Origin: an uncultured Clostridia bacterium | GTDB lineage: Bacteria > Bacillota > Clostridia > Oscillospirales > Acutalibacteraceae | Assembly (NCBI GenBank): GCA_946185345.1 | Contig: CAMHJC010000007.1 | Coordinates: 1-41,983, forward strand | DNA: 41,983 nucleotides | Reading direction: 5' to 3' | Position numbers and translations under genes: made by a program | Shown here: piece by piece, positions 1-7,354 of the stretch | Position numbering within the stretch: the stretch's first letter is position 1 | Layout: every line of letters starts with the position of its first letter | Notes under the pieces: generated by a model | The model's input: only the letters and a program-made list of their open reading frames with translations | Databases searched by the model: none | What the model was told of the DNA's origin: nothing

Positions 1-49
1 ACAAAATATTCTCGCAAATAATTGTCTACTTTCAACCGAAAAATAGTAT
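1..49 (+). repeat. Right end of a 179-bp terminal-inverted-repeat element (copy 1, cut by window edge)
   Basis: These 49 bases match the right ends of the full copies at 25110-25288 and 41752-41930, apart from a T-to-A change near the terminus (AATAGTAT instead of ATTAGTAT). Only the right terminal arm is present; the rest lies before the window. A plus-strand terminator follows 17 bases later. This suggests that the element sits in the 3' untranslated region of a plus-strand gene outside the window, as the other copies sit downstream of genes. Confidence 0.85.
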
Positions 50-65
50 TAATCATCCGTTACTG

Positions 66-107
66 ACCGGCGTGTTTCAATGTACCAGTTGAAACACGCC
101 GGTTTTT
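66..107 (+). terminator. Rho-independent terminator for an upstream plus-strand gene
   Basis: A perfect 15-bp stem (ACCGGCGTGTTTCAA at 66-80 with its complement at 89-103), an 8-base loop and a run of five T. The orientation serves transcription entering from the left of the window, through repeat copy 1. Confidence 0.85.
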
Positions 108-116
108 GTATGTGCG

Positions 117-159
117 AAAAAAAAGGGCAGCGCATTTCCGAAAAGGAAGTAACGCTGCC
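117..159 (-). terminator. Minus-strand terminator of the CofE-like gene
   Basis: On the minus strand GGCAGCG pairs with CGCTGCC (126-132 with 153-159), with an inner GG/CC pairing. It is followed by eight T (plus-strand A run at 117-124). It lies 29 bases after the stop of the CofE-like gene. Confidence 0.8.
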
Positions 160-187
160 GGTAAAGTGCATGATTATGACGGAATCA

Positions 188-937
188 TCAGCCGATCTTG
201 CGGACGATGCAGAGAGGCGTCTGCTCGTGGCCCTGACCGAGAGGATTGTCCTTGAAAATTTTTGAGTAGTATTCATCGGGAACGTCCTGAGAAGGCTTGC
301 CGAGAATATTGACACCGATGTCGTTGGCGTCGACGACAATGACCTGATGGCCGTCCATAGCCTCGGTGAAGTTCTTGGCGGCTTCATGCGGCTTGTCGGG
401 AGCCATTTTGGCGTATCCGTTGTAGGGAGGAATGGTGCAGTCGCACGGCCCGTCAATCGCTCTTGCGGAAGGGCCGAGAATGTTGTAGAAAACGCCGCGC
501 TTACCAATGAGCTTGCCGAAGCCGGCGATGATAGCGGCGAAAATGATCTTCGGGCGGCCGACAGAGCGGATTGCCAGCTCCATTGTTTCAGGCATGCCCA
601 GACCGATGCCGTAGGGAGATTTATAGACGAATTTGGTAAGGAATCTGGCCAGACGGGAAGGCTTGATGTCTTCGATCTTAAAAGCGCGTCCCTGGCTGAT
701 GGCGAGAATCTTCTCGCTCATGAAGACCATATCGCCGTCCTGGAGATAAGGCTTTACCAGCTCACCCAGCAGCTCTACGAGATTGTCGCCGCTCTTGATA
801 ATGGGTGTCTTGACAGGATAGCGCTCAAAGCTTCCGTCGTCGGTGGTTATGACAAGGTTCTTGCCTTCGTTGGGAGTGAAGGGCATGTTATTTTCGGTTT
901 CTTTCTGTACGGCTTCGTTTTTTACTTCTTCAGTCAT
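188..937 (-). CDS. CofE-like (F420-0:gamma-glutamyl ligase fold) protein
   Basis: A 249-residue protein. Most of its length resembles the F420-0:L-glutamate ligase (CofE/FbiB) superfamily. After an acidic N-terminal tail there is a stretch containing GDNLVELLGELVKPYLQDGD followed by VFMSEKILAISQGR, which matches the ligase-family segment around its conserved Ser-Glu-Lys. Glycine-rich and FYNILGP stretches follow. Family members ligate glutamate to F420 precursors, but many Clostridia carry such paralogues without other F420 genes and none are seen here, so the substrate is unknown. I chose ATG 937 because AGAGGAA lies just upstream; an in-frame start at 976 lacks such a site. It has its own promoter and terminator. 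Confidence 0.75.
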   Translation of the reverse strand: MTEEVKNEAVQKETENNMPFTPNEGKNLVITTDDGSFERYPVKTPIIKSGDNLVELLGELVKPYLQDGDMVFMSEKILAISQGRAFKIEDIKPSRLARFLTKFVYKSPYGIGLGMPETMELAIRSVGRPKIIFAAIIAGFGKLIGKRGVFYNILGPSARAIDGPCDCTIPPYNGYAKMAPDKPHEAAKNFTEAMDGHQVIVVDANDIGVNILGKPSQDVPDEYYSKIFKDNPLGQGHEQTPLCIVRKIG

Positions 938-994
938 AATCGTAATTCCTCTTTTCAACAATATTGGCTCAGGCATGACCCTAGCGACACTCCT

Positions 995-1023
995 ATTATA
1001 TAGCCTATCGGCGAAAAATGCAA
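995..1023 (-). promoter_or_regulatory. Sigma-A-type promoter for the CofE-like gene
   Basis: On the minus strand: -35 TTGCAT (1018-1023), 17-base spacer, perfect -10 TATAAT (995-1000). It lies about 58 bases before ATG 937, so this gene can be transcribed separately from the marR-degV pair. Confidence 0.7.
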
Positions 1024-1137
1024 GAGTGCTTTATAAATTCGCCATTGTACCGCAAAATAATACCCCTGCCGCCTTTTATTTGATGATTGTACACATAAAT
1101 CAAAAGCTCGGATAGGTCAAAATGCCGAAAAAACAGG

Positions 1138-2007
1138 TTATCTCTTCTTTTTGAAGATCACTCCCACCACTTTCGGACCGGCGTTGACAGCAATGGCCGC
1201 ACCGATCTGGTAGAATCCCGCCGGAGGATATCCCAGTTTCTGATACATGGCCTTGGCCAGCTCATCGCAGACGGAGCCGTCGTTGCCGTAGACGATGCAG
1301 TAAGGCGTTTGAGGTTCGATTTCGGCGGCGGCTTTTTTGACGATGGTCGGGATAATCAGCTTTTCGCCTCTGACCTTTTCATCGGTAGTGATGACGTGAT
1401 CAAAAATGCGCATAATGGGCTTAAGGCCCAGAGCGTCTCCCACAAAGGCCGCTGCGGCGGGAATACGGCCGGACTTTTTGGCGTATTTCAGGGAATAAGG
1501 CGCAAAGAAGATGGTGCAGTTTTCCACCCAGTTGTTGATGAAGTCAACGATGTGTTCCACGCTGTCACCGCGCTGCACCATTTTGGCGGCTTCCACAACG
1601 GCATATCCGTAGGCGCCGGTGTAGCTTCTGCCGTCGATGGAGATGAAGCGGATCTTGCCGACAGCTTCAGGATTTTCCTCAAAGAAATTATCGGCGGCCA
1701 TGACGGAATTGTTGTAGGTGGCGGAGCCCTGGGCATTGATCAGCACGCAGATGACGTCGGTGACGCCGTCCTTGTACATCTCCTCAAAAACCTCCTGAAA
1801 TTCAAAGGCGGTGAACTGAGAGGTGAGCGGAAGGCCGTCATAAGCCTCCATCATGCTGTAGAATTTTTCATTGCTGAAATCCACGCGGCTCACATATGTA
1901 TCGTTTCCGATGGCTATTTTGAAGGGAACCACCTTGATATTGTACTTTTTTTCGTGCTTCTCGGAAATATCGCTTGCAGAGTCGGTTAAAATTCTGATTT
2001 TTGACAT
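1138..2007 (-). CDS. DegV family fatty-acid-binding protein
   Basis: A 289-residue protein of the DegV family, whose members bind a fatty acid between two alpha/beta domains; FakB members hand fatty acids to the FakA kinase. The N-terminus has the family signature ILTDSASDIS (a TDS motif). Later come LINAQGSATYNNSVMAA and the SGRIPAAAAF stretch that lines the second domain. Length is normal for the family. ATG 2007 is preferred over an in-frame TTG at 2016, because AGGAG stands 10 bases before it. It lies 86 bases downstream of the MarR gene with no terminator between, so the two are probably co-transcribed. No FakA is present in the window. Confidence 0.88.
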   Translation of the reverse strand: MSKIRILTDSASDISEKHEKKYNIKVVPFKIAIGNDTYVSRVDFSNEKFYSMMEAYDGLPLTSQFTAFEFQEVFEEMYKDGVTDVICVLINAQGSATYNNSVMAADNFFEENPEAVGKIRFISIDGRSYTGAYGYAVVEAAKMVQRGDSVEHIVDFINNWVENCTIFFAPYSLKYAKKSGRIPAAAAFVGDALGLKPIMRIFDHVITTDEKVRGEKLIIPTIVKKAAAEIEPQTPYCIVYGNDGSVCDELAKAMYQKLGYPPAGFYQIGAAIAVNAGPKVVGVIFKKKR

Positions 2008-2093
2008 AAAAAACAATCTCCTAACTTTTATTGCATATCATTTTTACAACACACCAATGAACAAAACAACAATTACAAACAACTCCCGAAAAT

Positions 2094-2564
2094 TCAGCAA
2101 TTTAATGCGGCGAGAGCCTCCGGCTTTTCCGTGAGGGAAGAAAGGTTGTCGCTGATCGTAAACAGCGTGCGGTAAAATACCTCAAGGTCGGCTCTGGGAA
2201 TGGAGCCGCTGACGTATTCCAGCGCATTCTCGATCAGGCGGTCAAGCTCTCTGGCGATTTTTTCTCCGGATTCGGTAAGAGCAAGCTTGTATTTGTATTT
2301 CTGACCCCGGTCGGCGATACGTGTGATAAAGCCCTTGTGGGTCAGCTCGGACACCACACGTGAAATCTGCGCCTTGTCCATCCGGCCGGCCTGCGAAAGT
2401 TCAGTGGCGGTAAGGCCTTCCTCATGTCCTTCGAGCTGGACGATGAAGAACACATGGGCGCTTTTGAGCCCGTAAGTGTGCATTACCTCTCCTTTAATTT
2501 TCTGAATACTTTTGCAGATCAGCGAGGTGTAGACGTCAAACAATTCAAATCTGTTTTCCTGCAT
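2094..2564 (-). CDS. MarR family transcriptional regulator
   Basis: A 156-residue winged-helix regulator. The helix-turn-helix is visible as LTATELSQAGRMDKAQISRV, followed by the wing (a GFITRIADRGQKYKYKLALT-like stretch) and a C-terminal dimerisation helix. MarR dimers bind short palindromes and are released by ligands. The open frame extends upstream to 2678, but that extension would translate its own promoter. ATG 2564, with GAAAGGA upstream, gives the usual family length. The regulator heads the marR-degV transcript and probably represses itself through the palindrome at 2666-2679. Confidence 0.88.
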   Translation of the reverse strand: MQENRFELFDVYTSLICKSIQKIKGEVMHTYGLKSAHVFFIVQLEGHEEGLTATELSQAGRMDKAQISRVVSELTHKGFITRIADRGQKYKYKLALTESGEKIARELDRLIENALEYVSGSIPRADLEVFYRTLFTISDNLSSLTEKPEALAALNC

Positions 2565-2649
2565 ATCAAAATTCGTCCTTTCACAACACAGGGAAAAACA
2601 TATGCGCACTGTTGGCAGCATATAAACCAATAAACAAACAATTACTATT

Positions 2650-2678
2650 ATTATAGCTAACATTTGTTGATATGTCAA
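2650..2678 (-). promoter_or_regulatory. Consensus promoter of marR-degV
   Basis: On the minus strand: perfect -35 TTGACA (2673-2678), 17-base spacer, perfect -10 TATAAT (2650-2655). A promoter this strong in front of a regulator gene is what negative autoregulation would need. Confidence 0.85.
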
Positions 2679-2679
2679 C
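2666..2679. promoter_or_regulatory. Palindromic operator overlapping the marR -35 box
   Basis: GTTGATATGTCAAC, five-base arms GTTGA/TCAAC around four bases, covers the -35 hexamer completely. The size and TTGA-N4-TCAA form are typical of MarR-dimer sites. Binding here would exclude RNA polymerase. Confidence 0.65.
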
Positions 2680-2841
2680 CTGATAACGAGAAAAAAATTG
2701 GAAATATAGATAATTCCCTGCAGGAAATTTAGGTGATAATGGATAATTGTATGCGATCACACAATATCAAAAAAAGCATCACGTATCGCAATACCGGTGT
2801 GCCATACATAATGCTTTGTTGATTGACCTCAGTGGAATGAA

Positions 2842-4287
2842 TTACCTCTCCGCTGTCGTTTCCGACTGGCTGACAAGCAGTCCGTCAAAGAATTCACGCA
2901 GGCCGGAAAGCTCCTCCACCTCCAGTTTTTTGAGAAGGTTGCGGCTTTGCGCACGGACGGTGTTGCGTGAAAGCATCATCTTGTCCGGAAGCTGATCCAT
3001 GGTATAGCCGTCCAGCACCACCAGATCAAGAATATACTTCTCACGGTCGCTCAGCTGCATCTCCTCAGACTTGCGGATGATAAGCTCCCTGAGCAGACGG
3101 CGGTGTTCAAACTGTTCCTGTGTAAGGCCGTACCTCTTCAGCAGTGAGAATACCGCGGGGCCGCCGATGATCAGCAGCACGGCAATGGCGGAAATAATCA
3201 GCGCCTCGTTTCTGACCGGAAGGAGGTAACCGAACACATCCGCAGCCAGTCTGGCGGCGATGACAGAGGTGTATCCGAATATGGCGTAGAACATCGGGTG
3301 CTGTCTGTCCATAGCGAAGTCAACAATGAAAATATAGGTGAAAACCGCAAAGCAGGCCTGACCGACAAAACCGCAGATGAGAAAAACGGTCTGCTCATCC
3401 CGTGAAAAGTAGGGGAGGAAAAGCATGATTGCCGTAAACGCCAGGAAACAGGTTGCGTAGACATAGAGCGGAGTGACCGTGTGGAATTTGACAAATAACG
3501 CAATGATCACCGCCGTCAGGACATACGGGACATAGGTGTACAGCCCGTAATTCCGGAAGAAAGGCACATACATTTCGGTTCCCAGCGAGGTGATTCTGCC
3601 TAGGCACAGGTAGTAGATGCCGGCAATGACAAAGAGCAGCCAGTAGGCGCCAGGAATATTTTGCAGCAGAACCTTGTGGGAAGCTTCGGAGTAACTGATG
3701 ATGGGCATTTTTTCCTTTGAGAAGCCGGAGGAACGCACGGTTACCAGTGCCAGAGCGCCCGAAAGCACCGCCAGCATATAAATGCCTCTTGTCATATCCA
3801 TATAGCTGTAGATGACGTGGTCGGCAAACCTGACCAAGCCTCCGATTGCGATTCCGGCGGCCACCGAAAACAGCCTGTGGCTCACCCTGACGCCCAGCAG
3901 CCTAGAAAACACTGCAAGCACGCCGAAGGAGGCGCATATGCCGGTAATCACGGCGTAGACGCTGAAGGAATCGGCGTTGGTAAATGCCAGCGCCAGTCCG
4001 CTTTCCGCCATGAGTATGGCCGGCACCACGCGGAAATATCTGTGTCCGAGCAGTCCCTCAAAGTCGAGGTGAAACATGAGAATAAGCAAAACGCCCAGCA
4101 TGACCGCCAGTGACGCGCCGAAAATAATGTTTGTCACATCATAAAGCGATGAAGTGCCGTAAATCTCAAGGCTCTTTTCACAAATGAATTTGACCGTAAG
4201 GTACCAGCCGATAAATCCGCCGACGCAGACCGCAGAACCCATAGAGCTTTTTGTAACGCTCGCAAATAATTTCTTTATCACATGCAT
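2842..4287 (-). CDS. Membrane-anchored LuxR-type transcriptional regulator (about 12 TM segments)
   Basis: A 481-residue protein. Residues ~1-400 form many hydrophobic segments laid out like a transporter-type bundle. The last ~65 residues are a LuxR helix-turn-helix: LSDREKYILDLVVLDGYTMD, then QLPDKMMLSRNTVRAQSRNL. No phosphoacceptor domain is present. Such multi-TM/LuxR proteins are known from Actinobacteria (notably Eggerthella) and Clostridia and are thought to sense small molecules at the membrane; the ligand here is unknown. ATG 4287 is preceded by GGAAGG; GTG 4290 is equally possible. The gene is divergent from the YkvA gene, sharing a ~275-base intergenic region. Confidence 0.82.
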   Translation of the reverse strand: MHVIKKLFASVTKSSMGSAVCVGGFIGWYLTVKFICEKSLEIYGTSSLYDVTNIIFGASLAVMLGVLLILMFHLDFEGLLGHRYFRVVPAILMAESGLALAFTNADSFSVYAVITGICASFGVLAVFSRLLGVRVSHRLFSVAAGIAIGGLVRFADHVIYSYMDMTRGIYMLAVLSGALALVTVRSSGFSKEKMPIISYSEASHKVLLQNIPGAYWLLFVIAGIYYLCLGRITSLGTEMYVPFFRNYGLYTYVPYVLTAVIIALFVKFHTVTPLYVYATCFLAFTAIMLFLPYFSRDEQTVFLICGFVGQACFAVFTYIFIVDFAMDRQHPMFYAIFGYTSVIAARLAADVFGYLLPVRNEALIISAIAVLLIIGGPAVFSLLKRYGLTQEQFEHRRLLRELIIRKSEEMQLSDREKYILDLVVLDGYTMDQLPDKMMLSRNTVRAQSRNLLKKLEVEELSGLREFFDGLLVSQSETTAER

Positions 4288-4344
4288 CACCTGTTGAACC
4301 TTCCGCCATAGATTTCTGATAATTTTCCATAATATATCAATATA

Positions 4345-4373
4345 ATAATAACACGCTTCGACAGATTATTCAA
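4345..4373 (-). promoter_or_regulatory. Promoter for the membrane LuxR gene
   Basis: On the minus strand: -35 TTGAAT (4368-4373), 17-base spacer, -10 TATTAT (4345-4350). It is divergent from the promoter at 4432-4460. Confidence 0.5.
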
Positions 4374-4431
4374 TAATTAACACGAAATTTTTACCAAATT
4401 AAAAATTTATTAAAAGTAATGCACAAACCAC

Positions 4432-4460
4432 TTGAAATATTTTTAAATTTGTGCGATAAT
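4432..4460 (+). promoter_or_regulatory. Promoter for the YkvA-like gene
   Basis: -35 TTGAAA (4432-4437), 17-base spacer, -10 GATAAT (4455-4460). The predicted start of transcription lies ~95 bases before ATG 4565. Confidence 0.65.
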
Positions 4461-4564
4461 AGTATCAGTAAAAACGGAATGGTGTTCCGTTATAAAAGGA
4501 GCTGAGTTGGCGGATGTTCTTAAAACTGATTCTCGCTCTAATAACTTACAAAGGATTGAGAAAA

Positions 4565-4876
4565 ATGGAAAAAAATTTCAACAAAAACGCAAACCTTCCT
4601 GGAGCGCAAAACGGAGGTAAAAAGTCAGGGGTCGGCTGGAAATTAGCCATTATCGTTATTTTAGCCGTTCTTGTCATATCGCCGATTGATCTGATCCCCG
4701 GCGATCCGATTATTCTTACTTCTTACATTGATGATATTGCCTATGTGGCCGGTATTATCGGAACGGTCGTCAGCATGATCAAAGGAAAAAGAGTCCAGCA
4801 GATTCCCGGAGCCGGTAATAATTCGACATACGTTCCGCCGATGTACAATGAAGTAAAGTCCAATAAGAAAAAGTAA
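4565..4876 (+). CDS. YkvA/DUF1232 family small membrane protein
   Basis: A 103-residue protein with one long hydrophobic stretch. It holds the DUF1232 core: VISPIDLIPGDPIILTSYID followed by Asp and a second hydrophobic segment (VAGIIGTVVSMIKG). The PIDLIPD-x-IP-x-DD pattern is the hallmark of YkvA-like proteins, whose function is unknown. An Asn/Gly-rich head precedes the membrane part and the tail is Lys-rich. ATG 4565 has AAGGA 9 bases upstream. An upstream in-frame ATG at 4514 also has AAGGAG (12-base gap), so 17 more residues are possible. A terminator follows, making the gene monocistronic. Confidence 0.82.
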   Translation: MEKNFNKNANLPGAQNGGKKSGVGWKLAIIVILAVLVISPIDLIPGDPIILTSYIDDIAYVAGIIGTVVSMIKGKRVQQIPGAGNNSTYVPPMYNEVKSNKKK

Positions 4877-4926
4877 GCCACCAGTTGTCCCGTGAACATG
4901 CGGGAAATTCAAAATTCATGTATTTT

Positions 4927-4965
4927 ATGCGGTGTTCTCTTTATTGATGAATGCCGCATTTTTTT
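4927..4965 (+). terminator. Terminator after the YkvA-like gene
   Basis: ATGCGG (4927-4932) pairs with CCGCAT (4954-4959), with additional inner pairs, followed by seven T. Confidence 0.75.
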
Positions 4966-5001
4966 GAGATAGTTTTTTTGTGGTAAAGGAGCAGTTGTTA
5001 T

Positions 5002-5760
5002 ATGAATCATACATTCGGATCTTACACAGCCAAAAGGCTTTTCCGCACGTTTTGCGCACTGCTGGCAGCGGTGATGCTGCTGTCGTCCGTGGCCTCATGC
5101 GATACTCCCAGCAAAAAAGAAGTGACCCCGGCGGACGCCGCTTTTCCCTTCGAGGATCCTTCCATGGAGGAGTCGCTTGACCGGTTTATCAATACGTTTG
5201 CCAGATATTACACGGTGAATCACGGAGCGGAGTGGAAATACGACTGCAACAGCGCAGCGGACGGCAGCGGCAATATTCTTGCCTGTATCGTCACGCCTGC
5301 GTCATGTGTGGACTGGAGGCTTTTTTCCGAGATTCCCGAGGAGGACCGCTTTATAGAAAAAACCAACGATCCCAAAGGCTGGGCCGCCGAGTCAAATGCC
5401 TATTATGTCTTTGAGGCGGAAATCGCGGAAATGATTGCCCGTGAACTATTCTACGTCAGTGACACAGACATTGACAGGCTGATCCGGCAGGGAGAGGAAG
5501 ACAGGTGCTTCTATCAGTACGGGGACAGATTCTATACCGTGTACGAAGGAGGAACCGATGCGGAGGTCAAAATCTCCCACAGGACGGTCCGGCCTGACGG
5601 AGAGAAGTATAAGGTTAGTTTTGACACGGCGATTATAAGCCAGAGTTATGAGGACGGACTGTGCTATTCACTTTACAGCTGCACCGCTGAAATGGCATAT
5701 AAAAGCGTAGCGGGCAGGTATTATTGGTCGCTTTACAGATTTGACTCGGTAATAAAGTGA
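5002..5760 (+). CDS. Predicted lipoprotein of unknown function
   Basis: A 252-residue protein with a lipoprotein signal: basic MNHTFGSYTAKRLFR, hydrophobic core LLAAVMLLSSVAS, then Cys in the lipobox VASC at residue ~33. The mature part is acidic and rich in Tyr and aromatic residues. It has no motif I recognise. It probably sits on the outer face of the membrane. AAAGGAG 11 bases upstream fixes the start. It stands alone between a terminator and the PP2C promoter region. Confidence 0.75.
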   Translation: MNHTFGSYTAKRLFRTFCALLAAVMLLSSVASCDTPSKKEVTPADAAFPFEDPSMEESLDRFINTFARYYTVNHGAEWKYDCNSAADGSGNILACIVTPASCVDWRLFSEIPEEDRFIEKTNDPKGWAAESNAYYVFEAEIAEMIARELFYVSDTDIDRLIRQGEEDRCFYQYGDRFYTVYEGGTDAEVKISHRTVRPDGEKYKVSFDTAIISQSYEDGLCYSLYSCTAEMAYKSVAGRYYWSLYRFDSVIK

Positions 5761-5852
5761 TATGCAACGGGACAAATTACGCCGTCAGACGTTTGTGTAA
5801 TCATTTTGTAAGGATATTTTATTAATTATTTGTAAATCTTGCTCAAAGTTTT

Positions 5853-5880
5853 TTGTATTTTAAAACTCATGTGTTATTAT
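5853..5880 (+). promoter_or_regulatory. Probable promoter of the PP2C / giant-repeat-protein pair
   Basis: -35 TTGTAT (5853-5858), 16-base spacer, -10 TATTAT (5875-5880). An overlapping TTATAT gives an 18-base spacing. It lies in an AT-rich stretch ~53 bases before the TTG start. Confidence 0.5.
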
Positions 5881-5932
5881 ATATCGCAGTGCATTTTGAG
5901 TACGGTTATTCCGGTGACGAGGTGAAAGTAAA

Positions 5933-7261
5933 TTGAGCGCGGCGAACAAAATTTATATACGGGCGGCTGCCGAATCCAACGTGGGTAACGCCAGGGGCAA
6001 TAATGAGGACAACGTATATTTCAATGGCGATTACATAACTCCACGGAATATCAGCCGACCCTTTGCCATCAAGACCGGAGAATATACCGATGTAAATATC
6101 TTCGCGGTATTCGACGGAATGGGAAGGAACAATACCGGCTCTTTCGCCTCGCTTGTAGCAGCAACCAGACTTGACAACCTTGCCGACCGCATATCCTTTG
6201 ACCCCGACGCGACTCCTGACGACGCCGTGCTGGAATATATGCAGGAGACCAATGAGCTTATCCGCGATCAGCGGCGTGAAACTGGCGGAGTGCGGACGGC
6301 TTCCACAATGGCGCTTCTGATTATAGAGCATGGAAACGCGCACGTATATAATGTGGGGGACAGCAGGGTTTATCTTTACCGTGACAAGCAGCTTGTCAAG
6401 CTGACCCGCGACCATGTTGCCGTCGAGGGGCAGAAGAGCGTGTCGCTTACCGAAGAGGGAATACGCCACGGCAGGATAACGAAATTCCTTGGCATGAACA
6501 GCCGTGAGGGCAGAATGGAGCCATACCGCGCAAAGCCTTTCAAGATAAAGAAAGGCGATAAATTCCTTGTTTGCAGCGACGGTGTGACAGATCAGCTCGA
6601 CGAGGACGAGATAACAGTATGCCTTGCCAAGAGGAAGGATCCGTTCGGTCACACAAACGAGCTTATGGCTCTTTCCATGAGCGACGACAGCGACGACAAT
6701 GTGTCGGTTATTGTTGCGGAGGCAATAGAGCCTGGCATACATATCACACAGAATATGATCATGGTGATGATGGGCTGTCTTATAATGCTTTTCGGAGTGG
6801 CAGTCGGATTTGTATTCGGCTGGCTTGTGGGAAGCACTTCTTCGGAGTACGAGGGGCTGACCGACTATGACGACAGCTTTTTAAACAGCGGTATAGTGAG
6901 AAGGGTAAGCGGTTCGGATATCTCGTCTGACGTTTCGGATGCTGTTACAGTTACTTCGACTATTGAAACAACGGTTCCGAATGACGACAAGACAAGCTCG
7001 GAAGAGATTAAATACACCGTTTACGGACTCACATTGCGGCAGAACAATGACATCACGCTCAAACGCGGCAAGAGCGTAACGCTTTCGGTGGAGATCAATC
7101 CGGACAACGTGCCGCAGAGCTATGTCCAGTGGAGCTCGGATAACGAGAAGGTCGCCACTGTTAACGAGAACGGCAAGGTGGTAGCCAAGAAGAAAGGGCA
7201 GGCAACCATTACCGCGAGCGCGGGCAATGTCACCGTAACCTGTCTGATACGAGTGACATAA
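5933..7261 (+). CDS. Membrane-anchored PP2C-type protein phosphatase with extracellular Ig-like (BIG2) domain
   Basis: A 442-residue protein starting at TTG, with GAGGTG 8 bases upstream. Residues ~10-262 are a PP2C Ser/Thr phosphatase domain with the metal-binding signatures in order: NNEDN (~23-27), FDGMG (~60-64), GDSR (~142-145), SDGVTD (~215-220) and DDNVS (~254-258), so it should be active. Residues ~274-300 form a single TM helix. After a Ser/Thr/Asp linker, residues ~370-442 match a bacterial Ig-like group 2 domain (TLKRGKSVTLSVEI, WSSDNEKVATVNENGKV). The phosphatase should be cytosolic and the Ig domain outside. Bacterial PP2Cs normally oppose PASTA kinases; the only kinase-like protein here is the pseudokinase at 23233. 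The giant repeat protein follows after ~90 bases. Confidence 0.92.
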   Translation: MSAANKIYIRAAAESNVGNARGNNEDNVYFNGDYITPRNISRPFAIKTGEYTDVNIFAVFDGMGRNNTGSFASLVAATRLDNLADRISFDPDATPDDAVLEYMQETNELIRDQRRETGGVRTASTMALLIIEHGNAHVYNVGDSRVYLYRDKQLVKLTRDHVAVEGQKSVSLTEEGIRHGRITKFLGMNSREGRMEPYRAKPFKIKKGDKFLVCSDGVTDQLDEDEITVCLAKRKDPFGHTNELMALSMSDDSDDNVSVIVAEAIEPGIHITQNMIMVMMGCLIMLFGVAVGFVFGWLVGSTSSEYEGLTDYDDSFLNSGIVRRVSGSDISSDVSDAVTVTSTIETTVPNDDKTSSEEIKYTVYGLTLRQNNDITLKRGKSVTLSVEINPDNVPQSYVQWSSDNEKVATVNENGKVVAKKKGQATITASAGNVTVTCLIRVT

Positions 7262-7282
7262 GGAATATAATGATTCCGGCAA

Positions 7283-7306
7283 AATGTGATTATAAATGTG
7301 ATTATA
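7283..7306 (+). repeat. Tandem 12-bp direct repeat ahead of the giant gene
   Basis: AATGTGATTATA occurs twice back to back (7283-7294 and 7295-7306) in the gap between the PP2C stop and the next start. It could be a protein-binding site or simple AT-rich sequence that includes a weak -10 box. Confidence 0.5.
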
Positions 7307-7354
7307 TATGAAAAATTCGCCGTATGACTGGCGATGGGAAGGATGGTCGTAAAG

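Noticed and set aside
5906-6742. A 278-codon minus-strand open frame opposite the PP2C gene
   Set aside because: The PP2C motifs fix the plus-strand reading; the antisense frame is a by-product.
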